64,000 nucleotides of DNA from Marsupella aquatica (taxonomy: Eukaryota; Marchantiophyta), in NCBI GenBank assembly GCA_973895155.1, contig OZ316891.1:8308001-8372000 (forward strand), written 5' to 3'. Below the pieces are notes generated by a model. The model saw only the letters and a program-made list of their open reading frames with translations, did no database searches and had not been told where the DNA came from. The translations under genes and the position numbers were made by a program. Below, piece after piece: positions 49,621 to 61,200 of this stretch (its first letter is position 1; each line of letters begins with the position of its first letter).

Positions 49621-52483
49621 AAGTGCTCCTTGGAAGAAAGCCCCAACATGCACTTGTACCGGATATGTATTATGGTATAAGTGCTAAATGGCCCTTATTG
49701 ATGTCTGAATCTTGCACTTGACTAGTAAGTGCTACTATGTATTTACTACTACTAAAGGAACACTGCACTTCCAAGTAGAAGCAAAATGAACTTCATGTAA
49801 ATAATTTGCATTATAGCATGCCCATCCAGGAACATACATGCTTGAGTTTTTGTCTTGTAGTGTTTTGAAAGTAAATGTAATATGAGAACATAACTAGAAG
49901 GATTGGTGCACAGTGACCAATGAAAAGTACAATCAAGGATGCTACTATGTCTGCACTTAATTTAATGTACTCATGAATGATACTCATTTCAATAAAAACT
50001 ATAAACTTAGGAAAGAAAGACATAAGGAGAACTTAAGACGCAATCATAACCATTTCTCTCACTCATGAGAATACTTTGTTCAAGTGGTGGAGCCTTTCAT
50101 TCATCTTTGATAAATCACAAACATCAAAATTTACATGGGGGCTGCCAAAATAAGTTCAAAATATTCTAGAATCCTAAAATTAAAGGGGTCTATGAATTAA
50201 ATAAAAATGTATATTATACACAGGTTGCCTCTTGATAAGGCACATTGAAATAAAAATATATGACACCAAAACTTTGAGTAAGACAAAATCTGAAAGGTGT
50301 ATTCACCATAGCAGTTTGCTCAATGAATGTAGTTCAACTTTTGTGATGTATTTCTCTATCTCCACTTTAGTCCAATGAAGTACTCCTCAAAATGCTCAAG
50401 TGCAAGTATTGCAGGAGATCTACTATGTGGGGTATCCAAAGCTGAATTGTTACTGTAAAAGAACTGCAGGACATCCTATGTAGATTGAGCATGCGTTTAT
50501 CAATAAAGGAAACCAAGTGCATTCCTTGATAAGTGTTTATGCGCTCTTACAGATGCTTAGCACTTAGAGATTTTTTGTTTGGTGAAGCCAATATGCACGT
50601 ACAGAAACTGCAATTTTCTGCATTTTACATGGGAAAGTTTTGGGAAGAAGCTCTCATATTGCATTTATTCACATTGTGCACTAATAGAATTTGGACTCTA
50701 GTGAGGTGCTCGATGCCATCGCTGACATTATGGGCAGTACGATTGTTTGCTTGCTGTAAGTCAATCAATAAATGAAATTGAATGTTTATTCCAAAAAGGT
50801 TTAAATTGTTTGCATCTGTGAGCGATAAGTTGTAAGCTTTGTTTGGATAGGATTCCAAAATTTCCATGGGATATAGGGGAATGTGCATTTTGACAACGAT
50901 AGTATGAAAGGTGTGTAAAAAACGCTAATGATCAACCTGTCCCCTAAACTTATTTAATTCCTAAGTTGACCTCATTTTTTAATATTGGTTATGTTAACTC
51001 CTCTATTTAACCAAGGTCTTCCCGCATTGGTCGCCTGCCACATGGCAAGGTGCTATATGCCATGCTATCCTAACCTGGGCTGATTCATGCCCAATTTTAT
51101 GATTTAGGGAGTACCAGGCTGGCTCTGCCGCTTTGCGCCCCGACCTGGCTTCCTCCCCGCCAGACTTACCTGCAAAGGCAGGCCTGACAACAGGGCCACC
51201 CCTTCCTTCCCTTTGCCGACCAGGTACTCCCTAAGTTGTCGTAACAGGAGTGAGTCGGCCTAGGCTAGGGTAGAACCGGCCGGGGTTCAGCATGGTGAAT
51301 AGCGCTTGTCACACAGAACGCAATCAAAGCGGAAAAACCTCAGGTTAAGTACAAGAATTGGAGCAACCTATATTTGAAAAGGGGGTCAACCAAATTAAAA
51401 TAGTTTGGGGAACAGGTTGATACTTACTGTCACTTTGGGGAATAGGTTAGTAAAAAGTTCATTTTTGCTATCACTCTATTGTCAGTCAAAGAATGTGCAT
51501 TCAGGCTCATATAGATCTATAATCAGGAAAGAGAGCTTTTAGTGTCTAGTAGCCAGAGCAAAAGTCTCTAGAGGGTGACTCCAGACTCCTCATGGAACCT
51601 AATTGAAACTGAGGGTGCCAGTGGAAACTGATTGGGGGTGAAGCTCAGGTCTAAAATATGGGTGGCACAGCTGGCTTGAATGTGGCTCTGAGGCTAGTTC
51701 CTTCCTATAACCCAGCCCAATAACCTTGGGCAATTGTCTGCGTAGGTGGACACCCTGCCCAGCCTAGCTTCCATCATGAAAGTATGTTCCCCTCAACGTT
51801 TTATATTCTCTTCAGGACGACGGCAAACGTGCGAAAATTGGCAAGCTAGAGTTTATGCAGACTGCCGATTATGGCGGGACCGGTCTGTTTAATGCGTATC
51901 TCGTTTCTCCAGACAGACCCCTGTCACTCATTGCACGCCATTTGGTTTTGTCTCGAAGGTCTCGTTATATATTCTCTTCAGGAACAGAGCAAACGTGCCA
52001 AAACTGGAAGTTACAGTCTACACAACCTTGAACCTCCAGTTCAGTGTATTTTTTAAGGTTTTTATTTTTTCGCTCCTTTGTGTAGTGTTATGTCTGTGAA
52101 GGAGAAGATGCTCGAAATATTTCTTATTTGATTATTTTCCTGATGGTTAGATTTCCCTAGATTTAAGGATGGCTTATTTTCCTGACTGTTAGATTTCCCT
52201 AAATTTAAGGATGATTGTTAGATTCTGGCTAAGAGGGCAGTGATTAGATGGAATATTGGCTAATGACCAAAAAAAGACTACAGTAGCTAATTTTGGTCAA
52301 CAATGGAGAGCTTTTTGGGGAGATGGAATTTGACTAATTTTGTCCAATTAAAAAAACGCTGCTCAAGTTAGCTCTCACAAGCCATTGCATGCCTTTCTAT
52401 CTTTACCAGCATAGGTGGACGTCGTCGAGTCACAAATCAGGAACGTCCAGGAGGCATCGTAAACTGTGCATTCCCTTCCCCTC
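49621..52483. other. Intergenic with small duplications
   Basis: No gene recognised. Two-copy phrases: CTGTTAGATTTCCCTA(G/A)ATTTA-type near 52140-52215, and ATATTCTCTTCAGGA with AGCAAACGTGC near 51803 and 51969. Confidence 0.5.
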
Positions 52484-52930
52484 CTTGATTCCTGTGTAAT
52501 GTGCATAAGCTGCCAGTATCAAAGTACCACATATATAAAATAACTATAAACATATAGAGGACTACTGTATCTAGGATTATATAATCACGATAAAAAGCTG
52601 CTCCGCTTCTGTGCCTATGGCAGTATGGCTTGATTCCTGTGTAATGTGCATAAGCTGCCAGTATCAAAGTACCATAAAGATTATAAATATAAACATATAA
52701 AGGACTATCTAGGATTATAAAATCATGATAAAAAGTTGCTCCTCTGTTGTGCCTATGGTCGAGAGTGAAATCTCTAGACCCTGGCTCTAGGAATGTAACT
52801 GAACTTGAGATGCGAGTGAAAGCAAATATATATATCACTATAAAACTACTGTAATGTGCTCCTTTTCTGTGCCTAAAGTAACTATGGTCTAGAGTGAAAC
52901 TACTAGACTTAGCTCTAGAAATGTAACTGA
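52484..52930 (+). repeat. Tandem ~146-bp duplication followed by two hairpin-repeat units
   Basis: TTGATTCCTGTGTAATGTGC starts units at 52484 and 52630, sharing CAGTATCAAAGTACCA, AGGATTATA(T/A)AATCA and TGTGCCTATGG. Hairpins follow at 52757-52780 (GGTCGAGAGT, GAAA, TCTCTAGACC) and about 52886-52909 (GGTCTAGAGT, GAAA, CTACTAGACT), each trailed by CTCTAG(G/A)AATGTAACTG. The 184-codon minus-strand frame across this array is best explained by the repetition. Confidence 0.8.
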
Positions 52931-53624
52931 ACTTGAGGGACGGTGGAAAAGGAGAGATTGGGGGCAAAGTGAGTCCCTGAAAACGAAGCACTGAGCGTGA
53001 ATGTCATCACCTTTATTTATATTCTAAAATCAGCAATAAGGCTATTATTTAATGAAGATCTAATAAAGATGCAATTGCAAGTTAGAGAGAGATATATTTA
53101 GTGGACCTCCAAATCAAACTTTTTCTCTTAATTTACCAAAAGATGTAAATTCTCTCCCAATGGACCCAAAGTTTCAGATTCAGTTCGAGCATACGGCCCA
53201 CTCAGTACATCAATGTTCTTCTGAAATGGCTCACCCCGCATTTCAAACTGACTATGCAGCCTGATAATATTGTAGTCGGTCAAGTATAGTAACATCAAAA
53301 GGTAAATGTGTACTGTGTGGATAACACAAGGGCCATAGCGCAACTGCCTCAGTCTGAGGTCTCCCTGCTTGGTTGAATACATTATTACTGTTGTATACAT
53401 TGCGATTGTAGCTGGACCCATTTGGCAACGCGGTCATCACCTGTAGAACATCCTGTGTTTACAATAACTTTCTTACATTATATGGACTGAAAATTGTGTG
53501 ATAAGAACTTCTAACACAAAATTGTACCTTTAGTGGGCCCGGAGGTCCACTGGGACAAAATATGCTTCGGTCGGTTACAAAAATATTTGTATTTGGAGGT
53601 CCATTAAATGTATCTCTCCAAAGC

Positions 53625-53921
53625 TAGGACGGCCTCCGGTCAAGAGTGAAGCCTTTAGACCTTAATTTGGGAGCAAGTCTATGTTGCGGTGGAGCTGGAA
53701 ACAGGAACATGCTACTCACCATCTATTTACTAGCAAAGCTCAATGGGCATTCACCCCAGGCTCATATCTAATGATGTGTGATAAATTGAAAGGCAGAAAA
53801 AGGGACTCCTGTGTGGAGTGAAGCCTCTACACGATAACTATAAAGGCACAAGTATGGTTTGGGGGGACTAGGAATGGGCACCATCGTACTCAACATCTAT
53901 TTACTAACAAAACTCAAGTAT
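53625..53921 (+). repeat. Two diverged copies of a hairpin-bearing repeat
   Basis: Copies at about 53625-53748 and 53800-53921 share a hairpin at the start and CATCTATTTACTA(G/A)CAAA(G/A)CTCAA at the end. The hairpins are GGTCAAGAGT-GAAG-CCTTTAGACC (53639-53662) and TGTGTGGAGT-GAAG-CCTCTACACG (about 53810-53833). They differ in stem bases but both still pair over most of the arm. Confidence 0.75.
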
Positions 53922-54807
53922 TCAAGCTAGTGCATATAGTACCAGATTCGTGCCTATATAGGGATGGTAAAGTTTGCACATGCATTGCATGAAAAGCAAT
54001 TATTTTATTTTGTTCTTTTCAAATTATAGCACAATGTCGTGAATGAGAAATTGAATCTCAGATGGGTCTCCATGTTTCAAAAAATGCTGTTATGTACTTT
54101 TGCAAGCTGAATGGACTGGAGCAAAATACTCCTTTGTGCTCATTTAGTACATACGACAATGATGAGTCAAATTTGGTCACAAATTGAAACATTCATCTTT
54201 GTTTGTAGGTCTTTCTATTCTTAATGAGACTTTTGGATATTAGGTTCACTGGAAAGATCTTTCCAAGAAATTTCTAGCAAATGCAAAAACATCACAGTTG
54301 ATGAGTGGTTCATGGATTGAGCTCAGTCCATGGGAGCATCATTTCCATTTGTAATTTCTCTACAATTGATTTTGACTTAGAAACAATGTAAGTCTTGCTT
54401 TAGAATGTTTCAGAATGTTCCTAAAATATGCATTGTAAAGATTGTCTGCGAGACTTAAATTTGAACATGAGTTTTTTTGTGTGCAACCTGAATGTCCCTA
54501 ATGTAGCCTCCACCCAGCTACATTTCTTCTATTCAAATTTTAGGGCAAGGTCACAAACTAATCTCTCTAGATATTTTGACATCCATAAACTATGTAAATA
54601 CTGATAAATGTGTCACATCAAGATGCTTAGAATATCGCTAAATCTGCTTTTAAAATGTGTTTTCTATGTTTCACAAACACAATCGAAAAGTTGGTCCCAG
54701 TTTACACTCAAAATTCCCATAATTATTTCTTTTTTGCAGGAAATTGATTGTCACTCATGTAGTGTCTGCCCGGCCAAAACGAAGAAGAAGAGAGTTTCTG
54801 CCCCGGC
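53922..54807. other. AT-rich intergenic, no gene recognised
   Basis: No coding frame, RNA gene or repeat worth naming. Confidence 0.5.
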
Positions 54808-54932
54808 AGAATGATAAGAGCAGGTCCTCTAGAAGTAGCTGGACCAGAATGATCAGAACCAGCTCCTCTAAAAGCAGCTGGGAGCAGAATGATCAGAGCA
54901 GGTCCTCTACCTGAGTACAGTAGCTGGACCAG
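54808..54932 (+). repeat. Three-unit ~40-bp tandem repeat
   Basis: AGAATGAT(A/C)AGA starts units at 54808, 54846 and 54886, each containing CA(G/C)(G/C)TCCTCTA and AGCTGG. Confidence 0.85.
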
Positions 54933-56448
54933 TGGGCGAGAATACCAGATCCAACCCCCCTCTCCCCCTCTCGCCCTCTCGAATCTCTCTTTCCAATTCC
55001 TCCAAAAAGCTCGAGGTACCAAATATCCCGTTTTCGCTGTACCCAAGGTCTATTCATTGCTAAACACGAATGTGCTTTCGTGCAAAACGGCACACCTCAG
55101 TCGCTGGAATTTGGCGTGTATTTTTGTATTTTTTTAATCTCTAAAGACTGCTGACAGGTGTAATCTTTCATTGCTGAGAAACAATTATATGAACTATGAA
55201 GGGATTCCTCCAGGGAAAAATAATAACTTAACTTAGGCGTGGGGACAAAAACATAGTTTGGTAACCCGAAAAATTGGACGAATATTATCTCCTTTTCCTG
55301 ATAAATCTTTCGTCTTCATTTCTCTGGACCCACTATTTTTATGAGAGACATATGCCTGATGGTTCGCCTGGCTGGAAAACCTAGCATGATGGCCCATGGA
55401 ACTTTCCTTAGATTTTGGAGGTTGACCCTCTCCCACTGATGTTCTTGTAATAGTTCTTGTGTTAAGGTGTAGCTCTCCATTGTACACCTGGAACCCAACA
55501 CATTGCAAACTATGAGTAACTATGGTGGAATGTTACCTAGGGCACTAATGATGAACTATGCCCTTTCTCGAACAAGATGATGATCAAGAAATCTAGGAGC
55601 CCCCAAATTGTGCTAAGTGGATCATGTGAAAACAACATGGATGCTGTCTTCCAAACAGCTCCACTTTTGGCCAGTTAGCCACCTCTAGCTTTGCCTAGGG
55701 GGACTTTGCAAGAGGGGGCTGCCATTCAGTGTGTTTTCATCCAAATCAAAGGGGGGATTGCATGCAGTAAAGTTGACCTACCTCAGCCAAAAGGTCAATA
55801 ATGCAAGACCCTCAATAGAAATGGCCTCTTGGTCCATTTGTTAAGTCCACCTCTTTTGGGTGGTCCTAGATTCTGACAAAAAAGGATGTATACATTATTC
55901 AGCAAAAATAAAGAGATCCAGAGGGGCCCACTAGCAGGTAACCAGGATTGGTATTGATTTACATAGAAAAAAAGCGAACTGCTGCTGAGTTATTGTAATG
56001 CAACAATCAGTCTGCCTTGTGAATGTTTACTCCCCCGCTTTGTCCACAGTCCATCCACCTTGCACACTATCATACCCCGCCTCCACCTTTGCATCTCGCG
56101 AGAAATTAGCAAGTCCCAATGTGCATGTCTTGTCCAATCCCAATACCTATACCCCCCCTAAGCCCTGAAGTTCAAAAACCATCTGAAGACAATCTTGTAT
56201 GTGTGCATTATGTCTTCACAAGAAAACATTAAGTGACTGTACACCGCATCTTGTGGTAGGCTCAGCCCCGGCCTCAGCATTGGAGAGCACAATCAAACCT
56301 GGTAAGCCTTACTATGTCCGTGCCTTAAGCGACATGGTATCGATGGCTGAAATGGTGAACTTGACAGTAACTAAGGTACCACAAAACAACCAGACATGGG
56401 GAATTTGGGATGCCTGGTGCCCAAACTGCAACAGATGAAATGTTGGGA
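54933..56448. other. Intergenic, no gene recognised
   Basis: Only short chance frames are present. Confidence 0.5.
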
Positions 56449-56496
56449 GGGTTTAGGGTTTGCACATAGGGTTTAGGATTTGGGGTTTAGGGTTTA
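56449..56496 (+). repeat. Interstitial telomere-like tract (TTTAGGG type)
   Basis: GGGTTTAGGGTTT, then AGGGTTTAGGATTTGGGG and TTTAGGGTTT: about six degenerate plant telomere units within 48 bp. Confidence 0.75.
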
Positions 56497-57648
56497 CAGG
56501 TCTCACATCACTCAGGTTTTCCATCAAGGGGGTCCATCAACTATGTGTCCAGCCATGTTGTAAGCTTGATCATAGGATAGTTCCTAGAATATTCCAAGAA
56601 AACAGGGGTTTAAACATCAATTAATTTTTGTTCGGATTTTGAAGGGTCTTTATATGCCCACAAATGTTGAGAGCCTCCAAGCCCAATGCCCTTGTGTTGC
56701 ACAATATTGTAAGTTGATAAAATCATGTGATGTCTCATAGAAGTGTTATCATGGTCAGGCAGTACGCCAGTTGCCAAGTGAACGATTTCAAGGAGTGTTT
56801 GAGCTAGGGGGGAGTGACAGGCTGGGCACAACAAATATGCGCAATGACACCTTTAGGCCCATCTCATGGTTAGGAAAAAAATGTCACCTGGCCTTCCCTC
56901 TGCACAACCAACCCTCCATAAAAGCTGATCCTTCTCCTCTGCACCTGCCATGCAAGTCCTGCCCCTCGCTCTTTGCATGCCATGTATTATCCCATCAAGA
57001 TTTGAGAATTCTCTGCACCCCAACCTGTCATGGAGAGGGTAAGGCAGGAGGAATGTGGGCAGGTGGGCGAGCAACAGGGTCATGAGGAACACTCAGAGGA
57101 GGTCTTTAAGAAGATCTTGTGGCAGTGAAAAATCAGTATGCACATCAGACAGCCAATAAAAGTTCCAGTAAACGCATTTCATAACGAGACCACGGAAAAG
57201 AAAGAGCTGGCTGAGATATTGTTAGAATGTAGTGCTTAAGAATAAGAAGGTTAGTGTCACAAGGAAGTACTTCTTCCACAATTCGTCCAGAATGGAAATT
57301 TCGCACATGTACATTTACAGTTCTGTGTCTTGGTGATGGTGCTGTATCGCATAATTTGGCATGAATCTGTTCTCCACCTCGTTGGTAGATTTGCCAATTG
57401 AGCTGCAGACCTTCCCTAGTACTCCCCAGATCTTAATTAATGGTGTCGACGAAACGGCCTTGACATTTAGTTGACACATGCCTTGACCGGCACAGACGCA
57501 CAGTGCAGCTCTTCCTCAGTAAGTAGCCCACCATTCTGCAGCTAGGTTTCCACCGATTGTGTGGACAAAACGCAGGGCAAAACGCTGAGTGACCGGAATT
57601 GAAGGCACAGATTGCTCTTTCCTACACTGACCACTGTTTCGAAGTATT
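56497..57648. other. Intergenic, no gene recognised
   Basis: No domain or RNA gene seen. Confidence 0.5.
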
Positions 57649-57751
57649 CGTTAGAGTACTTGAACTGACAGTGGTAGACTGGTAGTTAGTACGAGAGTTC
57701 TATAATAATTTGTGTGCTGTAAATCATTCTGTCAGTTCAAGTACTCTAACG
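57649..57751. repeat. Perfect 23-bp inverted repeat with 57-bp loop
   Basis: Arm 57649-57671 (starts CGTTAGAGTACTTG, ends GACAG) is the exact reverse complement of 57729-57751. Pairing stops sharply at both ends. A diverged copy of the loop and neighbouring text lies at about 58131-58205 without the paired arms. It could be a foldback element end or a small-RNA precursor; perfect pairing without mismatches is unusual for an old plant miRNA. Confidence 0.8.
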
Positions 57752-57828
57752 GCAAACTAGAGTTTCCTAACGATGGGCCTCGGAATTTTCATAGCTATAT
57801 ATGACTCGGATCGCAGGACAGCCCCTGT

Positions 57829-58130
57829 GGTTTGAGGATTAAAGAAGGTTTGCTTCATGTATGCTGCACGGTTTTAGTCCCTTGTGATAAACTGAAGTTT
57901 AGCAGGCACAAGTTTCTACATGTCCAGAAGTTCCGCAGGCACATGTTTCTGCATGTCCTGTCTGGCTTCTGAATGGTTCACGAGCTGTGGGTTTGGGATT
58001 AGAGAAAGTTTGTTTCACATGCTGCACTGTTTGCATTTTCCTTGAAACTGGCATTTTCCTTGAAACTGAAGTTCAGCATGCACAAGTTCCTATTCGTCCT
58101 GTCCTGGTTCCGAATGATTTGTGAGGTTGA
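57829..58130 (+). repeat. Diverged two-copy direct duplication, ~150 bp
   Basis: Copies at about 57829-57986 and 57987-58130 share GATTA(A/G)AGAA(G/A)GTTTG, ATGCTGCAC, AAACTGAAGTT(T/C)AGCA and CACAAGTT. The first also repeats GCAGGCACA(A/T)GTTTCT internally. Confidence 0.7.
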
Positions 58131-58210
58131 ATGAACGTACGAGCAATTGACAGCTACAGAAATGAGTTGTACAATAATTGCTGTGCTGTGAATCAGTCTG
58201 AGTTGACTTC

Positions 58211-61200
58211 GACTATGATTCAGTGGCGAGAAGTCGTTTACACAAGTCCACTTAAAAAGGACAATCATGCCCCTTTAATTAGTTCCTTTTTATTAAAATC
58301 TTTCGAGAGGATTGAGCTTCTTAAAACAGTCCGTTCTGATCGAAGAAGTTCAAATTCTACACGCCGGAGCAATTCTAGAGCAAGTCCCAGTTTCTTTTGA
58401 CAGGTGCTACTTATATGTTTTTAAATTCCCGCACTTGCAACGGAGGAGGATTAAATTCTTCGGGCGCTCTACACGCTTTCAATCAATGAGCATACGGTGT
58501 GGCTTGACTCATTCTCTCTCTCTAAAACTCACATGAAATTTCCTCCGATTTGAATTAGCAACGAGGATGTCCGTGTCCATTCCCAATGCTGATAAATAGA
58601 TCCAAAGATCAGAGTGAGACTTGCAATAACTAACGAGGATGTCACTTCCTATTTTGAAGGCGATTGTTTAGCTTCCATACAGCGATCCATTGTCATAAAC
58701 TACGGAATCCCATTTAATTCTGAAAGCTAGTCCAAGGATGTCAAAGATCACCACGAGACGTAATCTTGTTTTGCAGTCCACACTTTTCCCCTCAAGTATT
58801 CTAGTGAAGAGACGTGAGAAAGTCTTTCTTCCAGATTGCACACAATGCTCCTCCTCTTTCACAGCATTTGAGAGAAATTCATTTCATGGATTCTAGTTCA
58901 GTGAAATTTTTCTTCTCCACTCATCTGCTAACTGTCGACGAGAAACGGAGGTTGCCTGGGTTGACCTGGTTATAATGGTCAGTTCGGTTATTTCAGTTTG
59001 GAGTAGGTCAGCTCAGTGAATGCTCGTATTTGGCTGGTATGTGGCCGATCTGGTGCAAGGTGCACTATTTTGGTGTTGGGTTACTGATGGATCTGTATTA
59101 GTTGTTCAACTAGAAAGAGAAAAAACTAGGAGAATTGTGCATTTATCACGATTTGAGTGATTGATCAATTGACGATTCGGGTGATGAATGATGATTGATG
59201 AATTCAGAGTGATTCATGATTGTCATGGTGCTATTTGAATGGAATTCATTTGGTTGTTTCGAGGTAAAAAAAAATCGATTGGTAGCAGCTACACGGAGTT
59301 CCAAACCGGAACTATAGTTAGGTTTACTCAACAGAGGAAAGTCTGGGATGTCCTCAAACGAGCTGGAGACCACCATAAGTGAGACACAAATTGATACTAC
59401 AGAGAAATAAACAATACCAATACCAAATAGGTTAAATTATTCGTTCGGATATATGCTCAACTTCAATTTGGTGGGTGATTAGAATTGTCGCAGGTCGAGA
59501 GTGCTTTCAAACCGGTGGAGCTGCTGCCAAGAGAAGGTAACAGCCTACGAAGTGCAGTAAAGCGGATTGCTGCCTCTTTGATGATTCGTCGATGTTCAAG
59601 AACCCGCAAAAATCCTGTTTTATGGATGGAATCATGTGGTACAAACGTACAGATCCATCCAGTATACCTTCTGACGTGATGCTGCTGAATTCTATTTGCG
59701 ATCTAGCAAGAACTAACTGAAGAGACAATGAGTCTATGCTCAAGCAGTTCCATACGACTCTGCTGTTTCCCAGCCCGAACCTTGTCCATTGCTATTGTGG
59801 CAAGGATAGTGTTTCCAGCTTACATTTCGTAAACGATGCAAGTTAGGGACCTTTCTGGTACCCACTCCAGACTTTGTTCGCAATAGGGCAGGAGATGATA
59901 CACTGTTCAACGTCCTCTCTCTGGTGTACCTTGCATCTCGGACTTCAAGAAAATTTGTAATGTCTGGAAAGTTCAGGGTGTCGCCATATATTTGTCGCCG
60001 GGACCTCAGCTATAGATCCATTGCCATGAAAAGCAATTTGGCTCAATTGCTCTGTATTAGTGTCAGAAAAGAAGCGGCCATCCTTCCATCGATCCTGCAA
60101 AAAAATTGCTACAGTAGTATGCATTGTATCTTTGTGGTACAAGCTCTCGTTCCCAATAAAATTCGCTGCAAATTGATATTTAGGGAAATGGGTTGGGTGC
60201 TGCTTTCGGAGAGCGTGCCATCGCTGACCGGGTACTGTTTTGTTGAGTGAGGTGCAAAGACTGTTGCCTCGAATTAGAAGAATTTGGTTCCTGTGTACAG
60301 TGAATTCCCAAACTGTAGGAGCCGGAACTAAAATGGTGGACTGCTCGTGCTCCCCATTCAATTAAATCTCATGTTGGAGGTCAGTCCTCCACCTTGTAAA
60401 CTCTAGCATTCCTCATTGTTCTCTGCCGGGCATTTGGTCAGAGCATAGCTTTTGCGGTTTATGTGCCCCCTCTAGAGGAGGGTGAGACCGCCACGTACAT
60501 ATCCAGATTCGCTAAACTGGCCAGGCGAAGATGATTTTTGAGATCCCTCTGTCAGCCAAGGTACGGTGTTGCCGTTAGGTTTCCAGTTCATTATTTTGCA
60601 GTGGAGGAAGATATGAATAGAAAGACGCGATGCTCAATCGCAAGTGGTCAGCTCCCATTCGCATTCATTACACTCTGCATGAAAGCACGATCTGAGCATA
60701 ATTTTGTCTCTCATCCCCACAAGAGTAGCTTAATTTAGTCTTTCGTGGAATGGGTATACGTAGTATCACCTCATAGCAACATTGAAATTGCCGTTTCCCA
60801 CTAGAAAAATGATTAAGTCGACGTTTAATTAGGCTGGTGATCAACTGGACATGTTGAAAATCCGACAATTACACTTAGTGTAGTCATCGATCACTTTAAT
60901 TCCTCGTGGGCTGACTATCCAGTGAGATTGAAACTGACCTGTTCTCAGCTCAGCTCTCATAATGTCAGAGTTCCTTGCAGAAATAATACGGAATGCAGGG
61001 TTTTGCTTGAAACGTCCAAACCTAACATGCGTCATTGATGGTAGGCCGTTGAAACTCCAATCTCTAAATCGGTCTGACTTTGGGCTCAAATCTGGCTTCC
61101 GCACCCTGAGAGTTATGTTGGCATCCGTGCTACCGTAATTCCTCTGCTTGCATGACTGTCATCTGACGACATGTAAGCCAACGTGCTTGCTGTCTATTCT

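Noticed and set aside
52437-52991. 184-codon minus-strand open frame
   Set aside because: It lies entirely over tandem and hairpin repeats, so a stop-free unit repeated extends the frame; the peptide matches no family.
59945-60361. 138-codon minus-strand open frame
   Set aside because: Protein-like in places but no family match, no splice partners, and an overlapping 108-codon frame on the other strand; frames of this length are expected by chance in 64 kb.
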